A stretch of 64,000 bases of DNA from JAUIKM01 sp964445695 (lineage in GTDB: Bacteria; Bacteroidota; Ignavibacteria; Kapaibacteriales; UBA7675), in assembly GCA_964445695.1 (NCBI GenBank), contig CAYULF010000002.1, positions 62,001 to 126,000 on the forward strand, read 5' to 3'. The translations under genes and the position numbers were made by a program. The notes under the pieces are model-generated. The model did no database searches, was not told the origin of the DNA, and saw nothing but the letters and a program-made list of their open reading frames with translations. This document shows positions 1-9,310 of this stretch, in pieces (position 1 is the first letter of the stretch; each line of letters opens with the position of its first letter).

Positions 1-42
1 GGATCGACCCGGCAATTTTTCGGTCGAAAAAACATCCTGAAC

Positions 43-1359
43 TCACCTAAGCACAGTCACAAGCCTGGTCAATACACGCGCACCTGCTTTAACCCGCAAC
101 ACGTAAACTCCCGACTTGACAAAATCCATCTTGTTAGTCGTGCGGTGCGAACCCGCCGCGTATTCGCGCTGAAAGACTTGTTTAACCAACGCGCCACGCA
201 TGTCGAACAGCTCAGCTGTCACAAGTCCCTGAGTCTCAAGTGTGAAGTTTAGTGTTAAGTCGCCAGTCGTCGGGTTTGGAGACAGTGAGAAGTCAAGTTT
301 CGAGTTAACAAGCTGGTTGTCCTTAATCCCGGTGGCAGTGTAAATCGGTTCGCGGCTGCGGTAGATGCGGCCTTGTTGCGTTCCAACGTAGAGATAGTCG
401 GATGAGTCGAGGCACATTGAATAGATCGTTTCCTGAAACTCCAGATAACCTGGAAGTTGAGTCCATGTTTCGGCAAAATTCGCCGTGTACCAGACCTCGT
501 CATTCATGCCGACAATGAAGTTGTCAAAACGGTCAACCAGAATGCTGCGAATCTTGCCGCTTGGCGTGTCGTCAAATCGGTAGTCGTGCGGCGTCCATGT
601 CCGGCCGGTATCGCTGCTGGTAAACACGGACGTGCGGACCCTGTCTGTGCTGACAAGAATTTGACCTTTGGAATTGATACCCATGTCAAGCGGGTCCCAC
701 TCGCGTTCACCAAATCCACCCGGCGAATAGATATTGTGACACTCGTCGTCTCCGTTGCGCAGCACAAAGAGACCTTTCCAGCGCCACGAACCCCAGAATA
801 CGTCACCGTTTGGATGGAGTGCAATGCACATGCTCTCCGCCCCATTGCTGATGAAGTCACAGACCAGCTCCCAACTGGCACCGCGATCATGAGATACCCA
901 CGTACCGTCCGCGACAAATTGTCCTTTGTACCAGCGTTGCATTGCAGAATACAAGGTTCCATCTTCTCGTTCAACAAATCGAAAGTAATCAATTCTCGGT
1001 ATGCCATGCTCAAGGTGGGTATAGGTCGTCCATGTATCGCCGCAGTCGGATGAAAAGTGGAGCGAGTCGCGTCCGCCCGCTACTATAGTGCCGTCCCGCA
1101 AAACCTGGGCACCGGTAAAGATACCGCGATCGGAAATCGGAATTTGAATCCATGTCTCTCCACGGTTATCGCTTTTCCAAAATCCCGCGCTTGTCCCGGC
1201 AAAGATTCGGCCGCAAGGTGAAGCGGCGATGTTGTTAATAAACAGCAAGTCGGCCGCGACCGACTCCGTCGTGTTGATCCAGAAATCTTCATCGAATGCA
1301 TGCAGCGTACAAAGCGATAGTAAGAAAAACGCGGCGAATATTGCGGTTAATATCTTCAT
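43..1359 (-). CDS. Asp-box (BNR) secreted protein with T9SS type A C-terminal domain
   Basis: About 438 residues. The start is set at the internal ATG at 1359 because MKILTAIFAAFFLLSLCTLHA is a clean Sec signal peptide; the longer frame only adds an unlikely N-extension. Several Asp-box motifs (S-x-D-x-G-x-T-W type) are visible, for example SDNRGETW, SSDCGDTW, SHDRGASW and SSDTGRTW. These mark a sialidase/photosystem-assembly-like beta-propeller. The last ~80 residues (LSPNPTTGDLTLNF ... GVYVLRVKAG) form a T9SS type A sorting domain, so export across the outer membrane and surface attachment or release is expected. No catalytic residues for a specific enzyme can be named; an adhesive or polymer-binding role is possible. 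It lies downstream of the subtilase gene on the same strand, with a hairpin between them, so it may be transcribed separately. Confidence 0.85.
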   Translation of the reverse strand: MKILTAIFAAFFLLSLCTLHAFDEDFWINTTESVAADLLFINNIAASPCGRIFAGTSAGFWKSDNRGETWIQIPISDRGIFTGAQVLRDGTIVAGGRDSLHFSSDCGDTWTTYTHLEHGIPRIDYFRFVEREDGTLYSAMQRWYKGQFVADGTWVSHDRGASWELVCDFISNGAESMCIALHPNGDVFWGSWRWKGLFVLRNGDDECHNIYSPGGFGEREWDPLDMGINSKGQILVSTDRVRTSVFTSSDTGRTWTPHDYRFDDTPSGKIRSILVDRFDNFIVGMNDEVWYTANFAETWTQLPGYLEFQETIYSMCLDSSDYLYVGTQQGRIYRSREPIYTATGIKDNQLVNSKLDFSLSPNPTTGDLTLNFTLETQGLVTAELFDMRGALVKQVFQREYAAGSHRTTNKMDFVKSGVYVLRVKAGARVLTRLVTVLR

Positions 1360-1382
1360 GGCAACGTTTCCATGGTGAGCAA

Positions 1383-1408
1383 ACAACCGGGGCACATGCC
1401 CCGGTTGT
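1383..1408 (-). terminator. Hairpin between subtilase and Asp-box genes
   Basis: A perfect 12-bp inverted repeat (1383-1394 with 1397-1408, two unpaired central bases) lies just downstream of the subtilase stop codon on the minus strand. Only a short T run follows on that strand, so it may be a weak terminator or an mRNA 3'-end stabiliser. Confidence 0.5.
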
Positions 1409-1427
1409 CCTAATGTACAACAAACAA

Positions 1428-4400
1428 TTACTCGATAAACATCAGTTCGGACTGGCTGTGTCCGTCGGCCGTCTGCATGCGGCAGAGATAAACACCCGGT
1501 GCATACGCTTCGTTGCGGAACACCAGCTCATGACTACCGCTTTCCAGCCGACGGTCAGCAATGACGGCCACAATGCGACCCTGCATGTCGGCAATTTCAA
1601 TGCGCAGATGTTGCGGCGTACCGACTTCGACCAGGATCGTTGTTTTGTCGCCGAAGGGATTGGGCGAAATGCCGCTCAGGCGGCAATCGCCCTGATCTAG
1701 GACCGGTCCGGTTTCTCCGGCGCGTTTAGCCTGCTGCAGCGGCGGCGTGCGATAACGTTGCAGGTCGAGATTGATCTGTCCGTTCCATGCCGTCATTTTG
1801 CTGTCATATGCCGCCCCGTGGGTCTGGCCGCACTCCAGCAGGTCGAGCTTTTTGAGTCGCCAGCCGGCCAGCATTGAGTCGGGCGAAGACGGTAGGGTCT
1901 GGCACACCAGCTCAAAAGCCATGCGCGCGTCGGGATAACGGCGCAGGTGCTCAAGGATCACCCCGTCGAGCAGCATCAGGCCGCCGCGCAGCAGTGTGTC
2001 GTTCGCCACAGTCGTGTCGGCCGCCAGGATTGTGCCGATCCAGCCGCGCAGGGTATCCAGTCGCTGTTCTGTAGAGTCGCCCTTCAGCGCAGCGCGGAAC
2101 GTGTCTTTCGCCCGCGTTCGCCGCACCGTCGGCAGCAGCGTCGGGTCGGCCAGGTCGTCCAGCGCGCGGACAAAGATCGAATCGGGTGTATTGTCCATCA
2201 CCGGTCCGAAGGGATTCAGGTTGCCCAATTGCTGCAGTTCGGGCGGCGGCGGGCAGGATTGGAATTCTTCGTCCATGCCGCAACCCATCGACGATTCACT
2301 CTGATCGAGCTGGTCGCCGAGCACCTGAACCAGCTGGCCACGCCGCACATGGAAGGTGCCGTCAGGATTGTTCCAGCGATTGGATGTTACAATGATGGTA
2401 GCAACATGGTTGGCGTCGAGATGCAGTTCGGTTTCGGCTGCGAAGTTGTTGAGACCGCATGAAGGTACAACGGTACCGTAACTCCTCATATGGGCATCTC
2501 TGCGCAGCAAGTTCGGGTTGAAAAACTCACTCAGCGGCTGCGAACGCGGATTGACGACAAAGACGTTGCGCCCAAACTCATCAACCTGGCCCGGATTTTC
2601 ATTGGGGCGCAGGAAAATGGTTCCACCGTCGGCGTTGACGCCTTCCATAAAAAAGTCAAGGTGGCTGCCGCGCATCCAGACGCGGTCGGCCGAGGTGCCG
2701 ATGATGCCCGAGTGAATATTGGCATAGGCTGCATCGTAGATACGCGATTGTGCTGTGGCAGTGTAGGTGCCGCAGCGCCACACACTCTGCGCGGTATTAC
2801 CACATTCGAAACTCTCCGAGCGCGGCCCGTTGATGTGTATGAAATTGTCGACAACCTCCGCGTTGTTGCCGGACATCCCAACAGAGCCGACGTCGATAGT
2901 GCGCATACCGCTTATGAGATGTGCAAAGCTACAATCTGTAATGTCCAACTGCTCCAGATTCATCGAAAACAGACCTGTAAAATCGAACTGCTGTCCAATG
3001 CGTGTCAGCAGGTTTTCCTCTCCGTCCTCATCGGCAAACTCACAATCTTCAAATCTCGCGCTAAGCGCCGGCGGCGCGGTGATCGGATCGCCGTCGCCGG
3101 GCCAGTAGTTCACCTCCACCAGGTTCTGCCAGGGCATGTTCAGCGATCTCGCGGCTGTGAAGCTGCAATTGCTGACGGTGTTGATGCGAATGTTGATCGC
3201 CTGGACGGCCACATTGGAAAAAGCGGCGTTCTCAAGGCGCAGCCCGGACGCGGCGATGTCGTCAATGTCGCCTTTGGCGATGAGACGCGCGTGGTCTACG
3301 ACGCCGTCACAGAGCACGTAGGGATTGGCAAGTTCAACTTCGGGAAAACGACCGGTCACGCGGGCGAGATTCCCGGCCTGACCAGCCACCGTCATGTGCC
3401 CCTGACACTCATTGAAGTAGTCCGGATCGCGTAGAGCAAGGTGCGCGCCCGCACCGACCACAAACTCACCGTCGGCCTCCACGCGGAAATGGTCCAGACT
3501 GACGACGGCGTTTTCACCAATCTCTACGCGGCCGCCGGGAAGGACGTAGATATGTGTAAAGAGGTCGACGTGCGCGCCGGGCTGCACAAGCAAGGTCGCA
3601 CCCGCATCGATCACGACCATGCGATCAAAGTGCGTGCCCGGATCGCGCTCGATCCGCGAGCCGTACATCATCTCCAGCGTGCCGCCGGGTTTGACAAAGA
3701 CATCGCGGCCGCCGCTCATCGTGATCTGCCCGCCGGGGCGCATGCGCATCCAGCCGCGCACAAAGACCGCACCGCTGTCCTGCATCCGCACATTGCCGAA
3801 AACCTCACAGACGTTGGCCTGAGCAGGACCGGCCATCAGGCAGCCGTTTGTTCCTTCGTCGCCGCGCACGATCAGATCGCCGACAAATGTATCGCCGCTC
3901 AGCTCGACATTGTCGAGCATGCCTTCGGCCACGATCTCGCCGTCGCCCGTGGTCGTTATTCCGTTGCCGCCGGTCGGCGTGCCCGACGTAACGATGCCGT
4001 CGATGGCCAAGGTGGCGTCGCCCGGCACGGTCAGCGTGACGCCGCTGCCGTTGAGTTCGGTCACGCCCTGATTATTGTGGTTCTCACCCGGCAGACTCGC
4101 GCCGCCCGCCTCGTAGAGGTCGAGCACTTCACCACTCAGGCCGTTGCCGTTGACGTCCTCGTTCGCGCCTTCCCGAAACCACGCGCCCATATGCATGATG
4201 CGTTGTCCGAGCGGCCCTCGTTCGTCGTTGTCAAATGGCAGCGTTACTGAAGCGGTGTAACGTTGGTCGGCCTTGAGCGAAATGGTGTGTGCCACGGCAC
4301 GGTAAGCATTGACCTTGCCGAAGCCCATGCGCTGCGCCCAGCTACGTCGCCGCGGATCGTTCGCCTGCTCCAAGTAGTCGAACTGAATCAGCTCATCGTT

Positions 4401-5861
4401 GCCGTCGACGCCGGAGAAATAGTCCCCCTCGACATTCGGATCGCCGTCGCTGCCGTCGCAGCGCGGCCATTGCGGTCCGATGTTGCAATAGTCCGGCAGT
4501 TTGTCGGCTGTCATCGTCAGCACGTCGTGGACGCGGCGCTGCACGTCGGCTCCATTGAGCAGATCGCCGTTTTGATCATGCTCAAGATCAACTCCCGCCC
4601 AGCGATCGACCGCCAGCATGAGACCCACAACGCCGGAGACGACGGGAGCGGATTGTGAAGTTCCTGAGGAAAATATTGCACCGCCGTCGTTGGCGGCAGG
4701 CGTCGTAATGTACTGCCCAGGTGCAGCCAGATCAAGAAAGGCCCGGCGTTTAGCCTCCAGTCGCTCCGTGGGATCACTGCTCAGATTAAACTTGTCTTTT
4801 CCCGGCGAAAAATTCCAGTTGTCGATGAAAGTCTGCGAGCCACGAAACAACCAGCCATTGTTGTAGTCACAGGCGGCGGCGCTCAATCCGGGATTACAGA
4901 GCGGGTCCTGGCACGGCGAGGGGCCGCCGTCATTCAGCGCTCCGACGGCGATAATTCGTACGTCGCGCGACGGATCGTTCTGCGCGTCGGGATCGGCATA
5001 TACGTGTGCCGCCGGCCTGGACACTCCCGGATACCAGGTGCGTCTCTGTTCACCGTTGACCTGGAAGTTGCGCGGTATGCCACACTGGCCGTTCTCATAG
5101 TCGCGTGCATTGCACGCGCCGGACACCACGACGATGCCGGCGTTGATGGCCGGAAGAAAATTCTCGGCGGTCACGCTGAAGAGGGGAGGTAACTCAACCG
5201 AACCGATGCTGGCGTTCAGGACGGCCACAGGCTGCAGTTCGTTATTCTGTTCGAGATCGGTATCAAGTTCCAGGATCTTCGGACCCAGTGTGCCGATGGC
5301 ATGCAGCGCCACGCCGCGACAGGAATGCGCCACACCGAGCATGCCTGTACCCGGCGTTCCGTCGTCGTTGTTACCGGCGGCGACGGCCAGCGGCAGCGTC
5401 GTCAGGCCGTGGCCGCCGCGGCGGTCCACACTGGTCTCCGACCCGTCGCCCCTGTGTGCGGCGTCGACCACAATAAATTGGCCGGACTGTTGCGGCGTCG
5501 TACGTAGCGGGAGGTCCGGATGATCAAAATCGTCTGCTCCCCAATAATCGTAGGCTGCAATCACGACATCTGGCGCGCCGGTCGAAAACTTCCAGGCCAA
5601 CGGCGCTTTTATGTCGTACAGATGCCACATCCACCCGCGTGAATGAGCATGATCGGAATGCTCTCGATTCTCCGGCGTTAACTGAATTTCACTGAAAGGT
5701 ATGCCGGGCGTCAATCCCCGGTCGTTCGGTAACCACTCCTCCGGCGGCGTCTGAGAACTGACTGAAAAAGTACAACACATTGACAAGCAAAAAGTCAAGA
5801 AAGCGAGCCGTGGCAAAGCAGTGCCGCGGCGCTGCAATAAGAGCGTCGAAAGTGTTAACAT
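1428..5861 (-). CDS. Large secreted subtilisin-like serine protease (S8) with T9SS type A C-terminal domain
   Basis: 1477 residues. A hydrophobic segment at about 18-36 serves as the signal peptide. An S8 peptidase domain spans about 95-500: candidate catalytic Asp105 (in VVIAAYDYWG, an unusual DYW in place of the common D-[ST]-G), His151 (GGHGLTTLPLAVAAG), oxyanion Asn251 and Ser402 (GTSQSAPVVSG). A long middle part (about 560-1150) is rich in G/D/V, beta-helix-like repeats such as VRMQDSGAVFVRGWMRMRPG. The C-terminus (SGISPNPFGDKTTILVEVG ... GVYLCRM) is a T9SS type A sorting domain. It is probably a cell-surface or released protease. No obvious Shine-Dalgarno precedes the first ATG, so the true start could be slightly internal. 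Confidence 0.88.
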   Translation of the reverse strand: MLTLSTLLLQRRGTALPRLAFLTFCLSMCCTFSVSSQTPPEEWLPNDRGLTPGIPFSEIQLTPENREHSDHAHSRGWMWHLYDIKAPLAWKFSTGAPDVVIAAYDYWGADDFDHPDLPLRTTPQQSGQFIVVDAAHRGDGSETSVDRRGGHGLTTLPLAVAAGNNDDGTPGTGMLGVAHSCRGVALHAIGTLGPKILELDTDLEQNNELQPVAVLNASIGSVELPPLFSVTAENFLPAINAGIVVVSGACNARDYENGQCGIPRNFQVNGEQRRTWYPGVSRPAAHVYADPDAQNDPSRDVRIIAVGALNDGGPSPCQDPLCNPGLSAAACDYNNGWLFRGSQTFIDNWNFSPGKDKFNLSSDPTERLEAKRRAFLDLAAPGQYITTPAANDGGAIFSSGTSQSAPVVSGVVGLMLAVDRWAGVDLEHDQNGDLLNGADVQRRVHDVLTMTADKLPDYCNIGPQWPRCDGSDGDPNVEGDYFSGVDGNDELIQFDYLEQANDPRRRSWAQRMGFGKVNAYRAVAHTISLKADQRYTASVTLPFDNDERGPLGQRIMHMGAWFREGANEDVNGNGLSGEVLDLYEAGGASLPGENHNNQGVTELNGSGVTLTVPGDATLAIDGIVTSGTPTGGNGITTTGDGEIVAEGMLDNVELSGDTFVGDLIVRGDEGTNGCLMAGPAQANVCEVFGNVRMQDSGAVFVRGWMRMRPGGQITMSGGRDVFVKPGGTLEMMYGSRIERDPGTHFDRMVVIDAGATLLVQPGAHVDLFTHIYVLPGGRVEIGENAVVSLDHFRVEADGEFVVGAGAHLALRDPDYFNECQGHMTVAGQAGNLARVTGRFPEVELANPYVLCDGVVDHARLIAKGDIDDIAASGLRLENAAFSNVAVQAINIRINTVSNCSFTAARSLNMPWQNLVEVNYWPGDGDPITAPPALSARFEDCEFADEDGEENLLTRIGQQFDFTGLFSMNLEQLDITDCSFAHLISGMRTIDVGSVGMSGNNAEVVDNFIHINGPRSESFECGNTAQSVWRCGTYTATAQSRIYDAAYANIHSGIIGTSADRVWMRGSHLDFFMEGVNADGGTIFLRPNENPGQVDEFGRNVFVVNPRSQPLSEFFNPNLLRRDAHMRSYGTVVPSCGLNNFAAETELHLDANHVATIIVTSNRWNNPDGTFHVRRGQLVQVLGDQLDQSESSMGCGMDEEFQSCPPPPELQQLGNLNPFGPVMDNTPDSIFVRALDDLADPTLLPTVRRTRAKDTFRAALKGDSTEQRLDTLRGWIGTILAADTTVANDTLLRGGLMLLDGVILEHLRRYPDARMAFELVCQTLPSSPDSMLAGWRLKKLDLLECGQTHGAAYDSKMTAWNGQINLDLQRYRTPPLQQAKRAGETGPVLDQGDCRLSGISPNPFGDKTTILVEVGTPQHLRIEIADMQGRIVAVIADRRLESGSHELVFRNEAYAPGVYLCRMQTADGHSQSELMFIE

Positions 5862-6305
5862 CGTATGTTTATTCTGGGAATGTTAAGAAAACGATGACAG
5901 GTTCAGATGGTGATCGATCGTACGAATGCGTCGTGGGGGAAACGATCGGTCGGACGCGGAACCGCTAAGCATCATCGGACAGTTTTCGGCTGAACTACAC
6001 CTCTTCCTGGTTGCGACAATTGCGTCTGGCGGAATGGTTATTGACGAAATTGTTTAAGGAAAGCGGCAGGCAACTTACGCTCGGGAAAAGCCAAAAACAA
6101 GAGTCGTGTAAAAATGTTTGGGCGGGTGCAGGTCAATTTCCCTTGGAACCTAGTTGCACGGCGAATAAATGCGTGTTAACACCTCTGGCAATCCTGGAGA
6201 TTTTCCATCCTGAAAACAACGAAAAAACACTCAGGGTTAAAGGCGGCCAAAGCTGCTGTTGTTTAATGCCAGTTCGGCGGGCAAGGCGCGACTCGTTAAC
6301 AACTC
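5862..6305. other. Non-coding gap between subtilase start and kdsD stop
   Basis: 444 bases with no convincing gene on either strand. It should hold the subtilase promoter, but no clear -35/-10 pair was found. Short open frames here lack coding character and ribosome binding sites. Confidence 0.6.
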
Positions 6306-7298
6306 TTAACGCTGTTCTCCGCCCGCGCGGACAATGTCGTGCAGACGGATGAGGCCGTGCAAAGTCCCGCTTTTGTCGACAACGGGAAGCACGCTGATTT
6401 GCGTGCGGCGATTTTCCATCAATTCGAGCGCCTGACCAAGCAACATATCTGGATCGGCGCAAATGGGATCCGGCGTCATCACTTCACCTGCGCGCAATTG
6501 CCGGATATCCTCGTGACGTTGCAGCGCGCGACGCACGTCTCCGTCCGTCAGAATGCCGCGCAGCGCACCATCCTCACCGGCAATCAACACACATCCCAGG
6601 TGTTTGGCGGTGCTGACGATCAACGCCTCGCGGAAATCGGACAGAGGCGAAACAAGCGGCATCTCGTCGCCCGAATGCATCACATCGCGCACGTGCAGCG
6701 TCAGGTTGCGCCCCAGTTGGCCGAGCGGATGGTGGCGTGCAAAATCCGCGTGGCCTATGCCGTTGACGTGCATCAGCGCAACTGCCAAAGCATCGCCGAC
6801 AGCCAGAGCCGTCGTCGTGCTGCTCGTCGGTGCGGCGTTGAGTTTACAGGCCTCGCGTTCAACCGAAGCGTCGAGAACCACATCGACCATTCCGGCCAGC
6901 GGTGAATTTGGCGTTCCCAGAATGCCGATGCAAACTACGCCGCGCGACTTCAGCGCCGGAAGCAGGCGCAGAATTTCCTCGGTGGCGCCGCTTTTGGACA
7001 AGAGAATCGCGCAGTCGTTTTCGCCGACCAGGCCGATGTCGCCGTGCAGCGCTTCGACGGGATGCAAAAAAACGGCAGGCCGTCCCGTGCTCGTCAGACT
7101 GGCGGCAATTTTACGCGCCACGAGTCCGGATTTACCGACGCCGCTGACAAAACAGGTTCCCGCCGCGTTCAATGTTTCCAGCGCGCGCAGAACGGACGAG
7201 CGGTCCAGCCTCTCGGCACAGGCGCGCACGGCGTCAGCCTCGTCCAGCATGGCGGCCTGCATGACGTCAAAAGTTTCCGAAAGCGGTAGTGCACTCAT
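6306..7298 (-). CDS. kdsD: Arabinose-5-phosphate isomerase (KpsF/GutQ/KdsD family)
   Basis: 330 residues, the normal family length. It interconverts ribulose-5-phosphate and arabinose-5-phosphate, the first step towards the LPS inner-core sugar Kdo. A SIS domain (about 35-170) shows GVGKSGLVARKIAASL, ALHGDIGLV, SKSGATEEI and TSSTTTALAVGDALAVALM. The family hallmark HPLGQLGRNL follows, then two CBS domains (about 205-262 and 272-325). Its ATG overlaps the stop of the upstream heptosyltransferase gene by ATGA, so the two are translationally coupled in an LPS operon. Confidence 0.93.
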   Translation of the reverse strand: MSALPLSETFDVMQAAMLDEADAVRACAERLDRSSVLRALETLNAAGTCFVSGVGKSGLVARKIAASLTSTGRPAVFLHPVEALHGDIGLVGENDCAILLSKSGATEEILRLLPALKSRGVVCIGILGTPNSPLAGMVDVVLDASVEREACKLNAAPTSSTTTALAVGDALAVALMHVNGIGHADFARHHPLGQLGRNLTLHVRDVMHSGDEMPLVSPLSDFREALIVSTAKHLGCVLIAGEDGALRGILTDGDVRRALQRHEDIRQLRAGEVMTPDPICADPDMLLGQALELMENRRTQISVLPVVDKSGTLHGLIRLHDIVRAGGEQR

Positions 7299-8353
7299 CT
7301 GGTTTGTCCCGGCGCTGATTGTTGAGAGTTAGCGGCATGCCGCATATCCGCCAAAGTCTGGAGCACGGATTGCACCGAAATTTCGTGCATGCAGGCGTGT
7401 GTGCCGAGCGGACAGCGTCGCGGACCGTGGATCGAGCACGGACGGCAGGACATCGGGCCCGCCTGCAGAATTCTGTCCAGCTCGCCGCGCGGCGCAAAGC
7501 CGAATTCCGGAATCGTCGGTCCGAACAGAACCGCCGCCGGGCAGCCCGCCAGGTTGGCCAGGTGCGTCGGCGCGCTGTCGTTTGTCAGGATCTGGCGGCA
7601 CCGCTGCAGCAGCGCCAACATTTCCGGCAGTGACGTACGTCCGGCCAGCGTGGGAACACCGGACTCCGCCGCGAGCGAGCTACACAAGTCAACATCGTCG
7701 GGACCGCCCACCAGCAGCGGCCGACAGTCCGCCGCCTGTAATCTCCCGGCAAGCTCGGCAAAGTACCAGCGCGGCCAGCGTTTGGTGGCCCAGACGGAGC
7801 CGGGAGCCATCGCAACGATGTTGTCCGCATTGCGCAGACCGACTTCAGCGAGCAGGTTCTCAACGATTTCCCTCGCCTGAGAAGAAATGCGGAGATCGAC
7901 CGGCGGCGCTTCGGCGTGTTCGCAGTCGGGCAAGAGCCGCAGCAATCCGAGATTGCGCTCAACTTCGTGCTCATGCAAGCGGTAAGAGGCCCGTTTTGAG
8001 TACAAAAAGGACAAAGCCGCAGCGTCGAATCCGATGCTATGCTCGGCTTCCGACAAACGCGCCAGCAAGGTGCTCCGGACGGAGCGATGCGGCACGAGCA
8101 TTGTGTTGAAGCGCTTCGATTTCAGCTCGGTCGCAAAACGGCGCAAACCGGACAATCCCTTGTGATTGCCGCGTTTGTCGAACACGTGCACGTGATCCAC
8201 CGCCGCAAAACACTCCGCCAGCGGCGCAGCCTGCGGCGTCGTAATGAAATGCAGCTCGCTCTCCCGCGCTGCTTCTTTCAGCGCTTGCGCCAGCGGGCCC
8301 GTCAAAGCGACGTCACCTATAAATGCGGTTTGCAGGATGGCAGTTGTGGACAT
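7295..8353 (-). CDS. waaF: LPS heptosyltransferase II-like glycosyltransferase (GT9)
   Basis: 352 residues, matching the ~350 of WaaF/RfaF. It transfers a heptose from ADP-heptose to the LPS inner core at the inner membrane. Visible features are the N-terminal ILQTAFIGDVALTGPL, the mid-protein VAMAPGSVWATKRWP (nucleotide-sugar domain start), LTNDSAPTHLANLAGCP (GT9 signature), FGPTIPEFGFAP, and the cysteine-containing tail CRPCSIHGPRRCPLG typical of heptosyltransferase II. It sits between the lipid A acyltransferase gene and kdsD on the same strand. Heptosyltransferase I cannot be fully excluded without alignment. Confidence 0.88.
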   Translation of the reverse strand: MSTTAILQTAFIGDVALTGPLAQALKEAARESELHFITTPQAAPLAECFAAVDHVHVFDKRGNHKGLSGLRRFATELKSKRFNTMLVPHRSVRSTLLARLSEAEHSIGFDAAALSFLYSKRASYRLHEHEVERNLGLLRLLPDCEHAEAPPVDLRISSQAREIVENLLAEVGLRNADNIVAMAPGSVWATKRWPRWYFAELAGRLQAADCRPLLVGGPDDVDLCSSLAAESGVPTLAGRTSLPEMLALLQRCRQILTNDSAPTHLANLAGCPAAVLFGPTIPEFGFAPRGELDRILQAGPMSCRPCSIHGPRRCPLGTHACMHEISVQSVLQTLADMRHAANSQQSAPGQTR

Positions 8354-8377
8354 GAAACGTTCTAAATGCTCAGTGAC

Positions 8378-9283
8378 TCAGGATACGGTCCGACTTGGCG
8401 CTGCGGCCGGAACCTTGTGTTTCCAACGACGATGCTGCCAGACCCATTGGCCCGGATACTTGCGGATGTGCGCCTCCATCACCGCCACATGACGGCGCGT
8501 CAGCTCCAGGATGCCTGCCTCGTCATTGGTCAGACCGTCCGTGTCTATTGTCTGTAGGTCGACGACATAACGACCGTCGTCGCGGCGCGTACAGAGGCCC
8601 ATGACGATCGGCACGCCGAACCGCAGCGCCAGCGCCGCCGGAGCGCGGTAGACCGGCGCCGGACGCCCGAACACATCCAGAAAAGGATCGGAGCCTGGCC
8701 GTGCGCTCTGATCCGCCAGCAGCGCCAGCACGCCGCCCCCGCGGAAGACGCGTACAGCTTCGCGCGCGGCGCGGTCCATCGGAATCAGCACATTGCCCCG
8801 CTCCGCCCGGATGCGATTCAGCAGCCGGTCGGCATAGGGATTGCGCTGGTGTTTGACGATCACGTTGAGAGGCCGGCCAATCAGACGCGAAACGCCATAG
8901 GCCGAGAGTTCCCAGTTGCCGAAATGCGCCGAGAGCAATATTACTCCGCGGCCCGCCGTGCAGGCCGCTTCGATAAGTTCAATGTTGTTGAATTGAATGA
9001 GCTCGTCGAGCTCAGTGTCCGACAGCGCCGGGAAGGCGGTCAGTTCGACAAGTGTGATGCCGAGGTTGCGGTAGGAGTCGCGCGCGATGCGCGCCTGTTC
9101 GGCGGGTGAAGCCTGCGGCAAGGCCCGAGCTATGTTCTCACGTGTGATGCGCCGTCGTTTGGCGCTCAGCAGCATCAGCAGGTCGCCGATGCGGCGCCCC
9201 AGAAATTGTCGGGAACGACGCGTGAGACGGCGGCTGAGAATGCCGATTGCGGCCAAGATTTGCGTCAGCAGCCACTGAGCCAC
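8378..9283 (-). CDS. Lipid A biosynthesis (lauroyl-type) acyltransferase, LpxL/HtrB family
   Basis: 301 residues starting at a GTG with GGGG about 10 bases upstream. This family adds a secondary acyl chain to lipid A precursors at the inner membrane. The catalytic H-x4-D/E motif is visible as H120-F-G-N-W-E125, and the family C-terminal motif YPGQWVWQHRRWK is present. There is an amphipathic or hydrophobic N-terminus and conserved MDRAAREAVRVFRGGG and LLADQSARPG segments. It is located 24 bases upstream of waaF and 27 bases downstream of the GWxTD gene on the same strand. LpxL and LpxM cannot be separated by eye. Confidence 0.9.
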   Translation of the reverse strand: MAQWLLTQILAAIGILSRRLTRRSRQFLGRRIGDLLMLLSAKRRRITRENIARALPQASPAEQARIARDSYRNLGITLVELTAFPALSDTELDELIQFNNIELIEAACTAGRGVILLSAHFGNWELSAYGVSRLIGRPLNVIVKHQRNPYADRLLNRIRAERGNVLIPMDRAAREAVRVFRGGGVLALLADQSARPGSDPFLDVFGRPAPVYRAPAALALRFGVPIVMGLCTRRDDGRYVVDLQTIDTDGLTNDEAGILELTRRHVAVMEAHIRKYPGQWVWQHRRWKHKVPAAAPSRTVS

Positions 9284-9310
9284 GTGCTGTTTTCCCCTTT
9301 TGTTCCCGGA

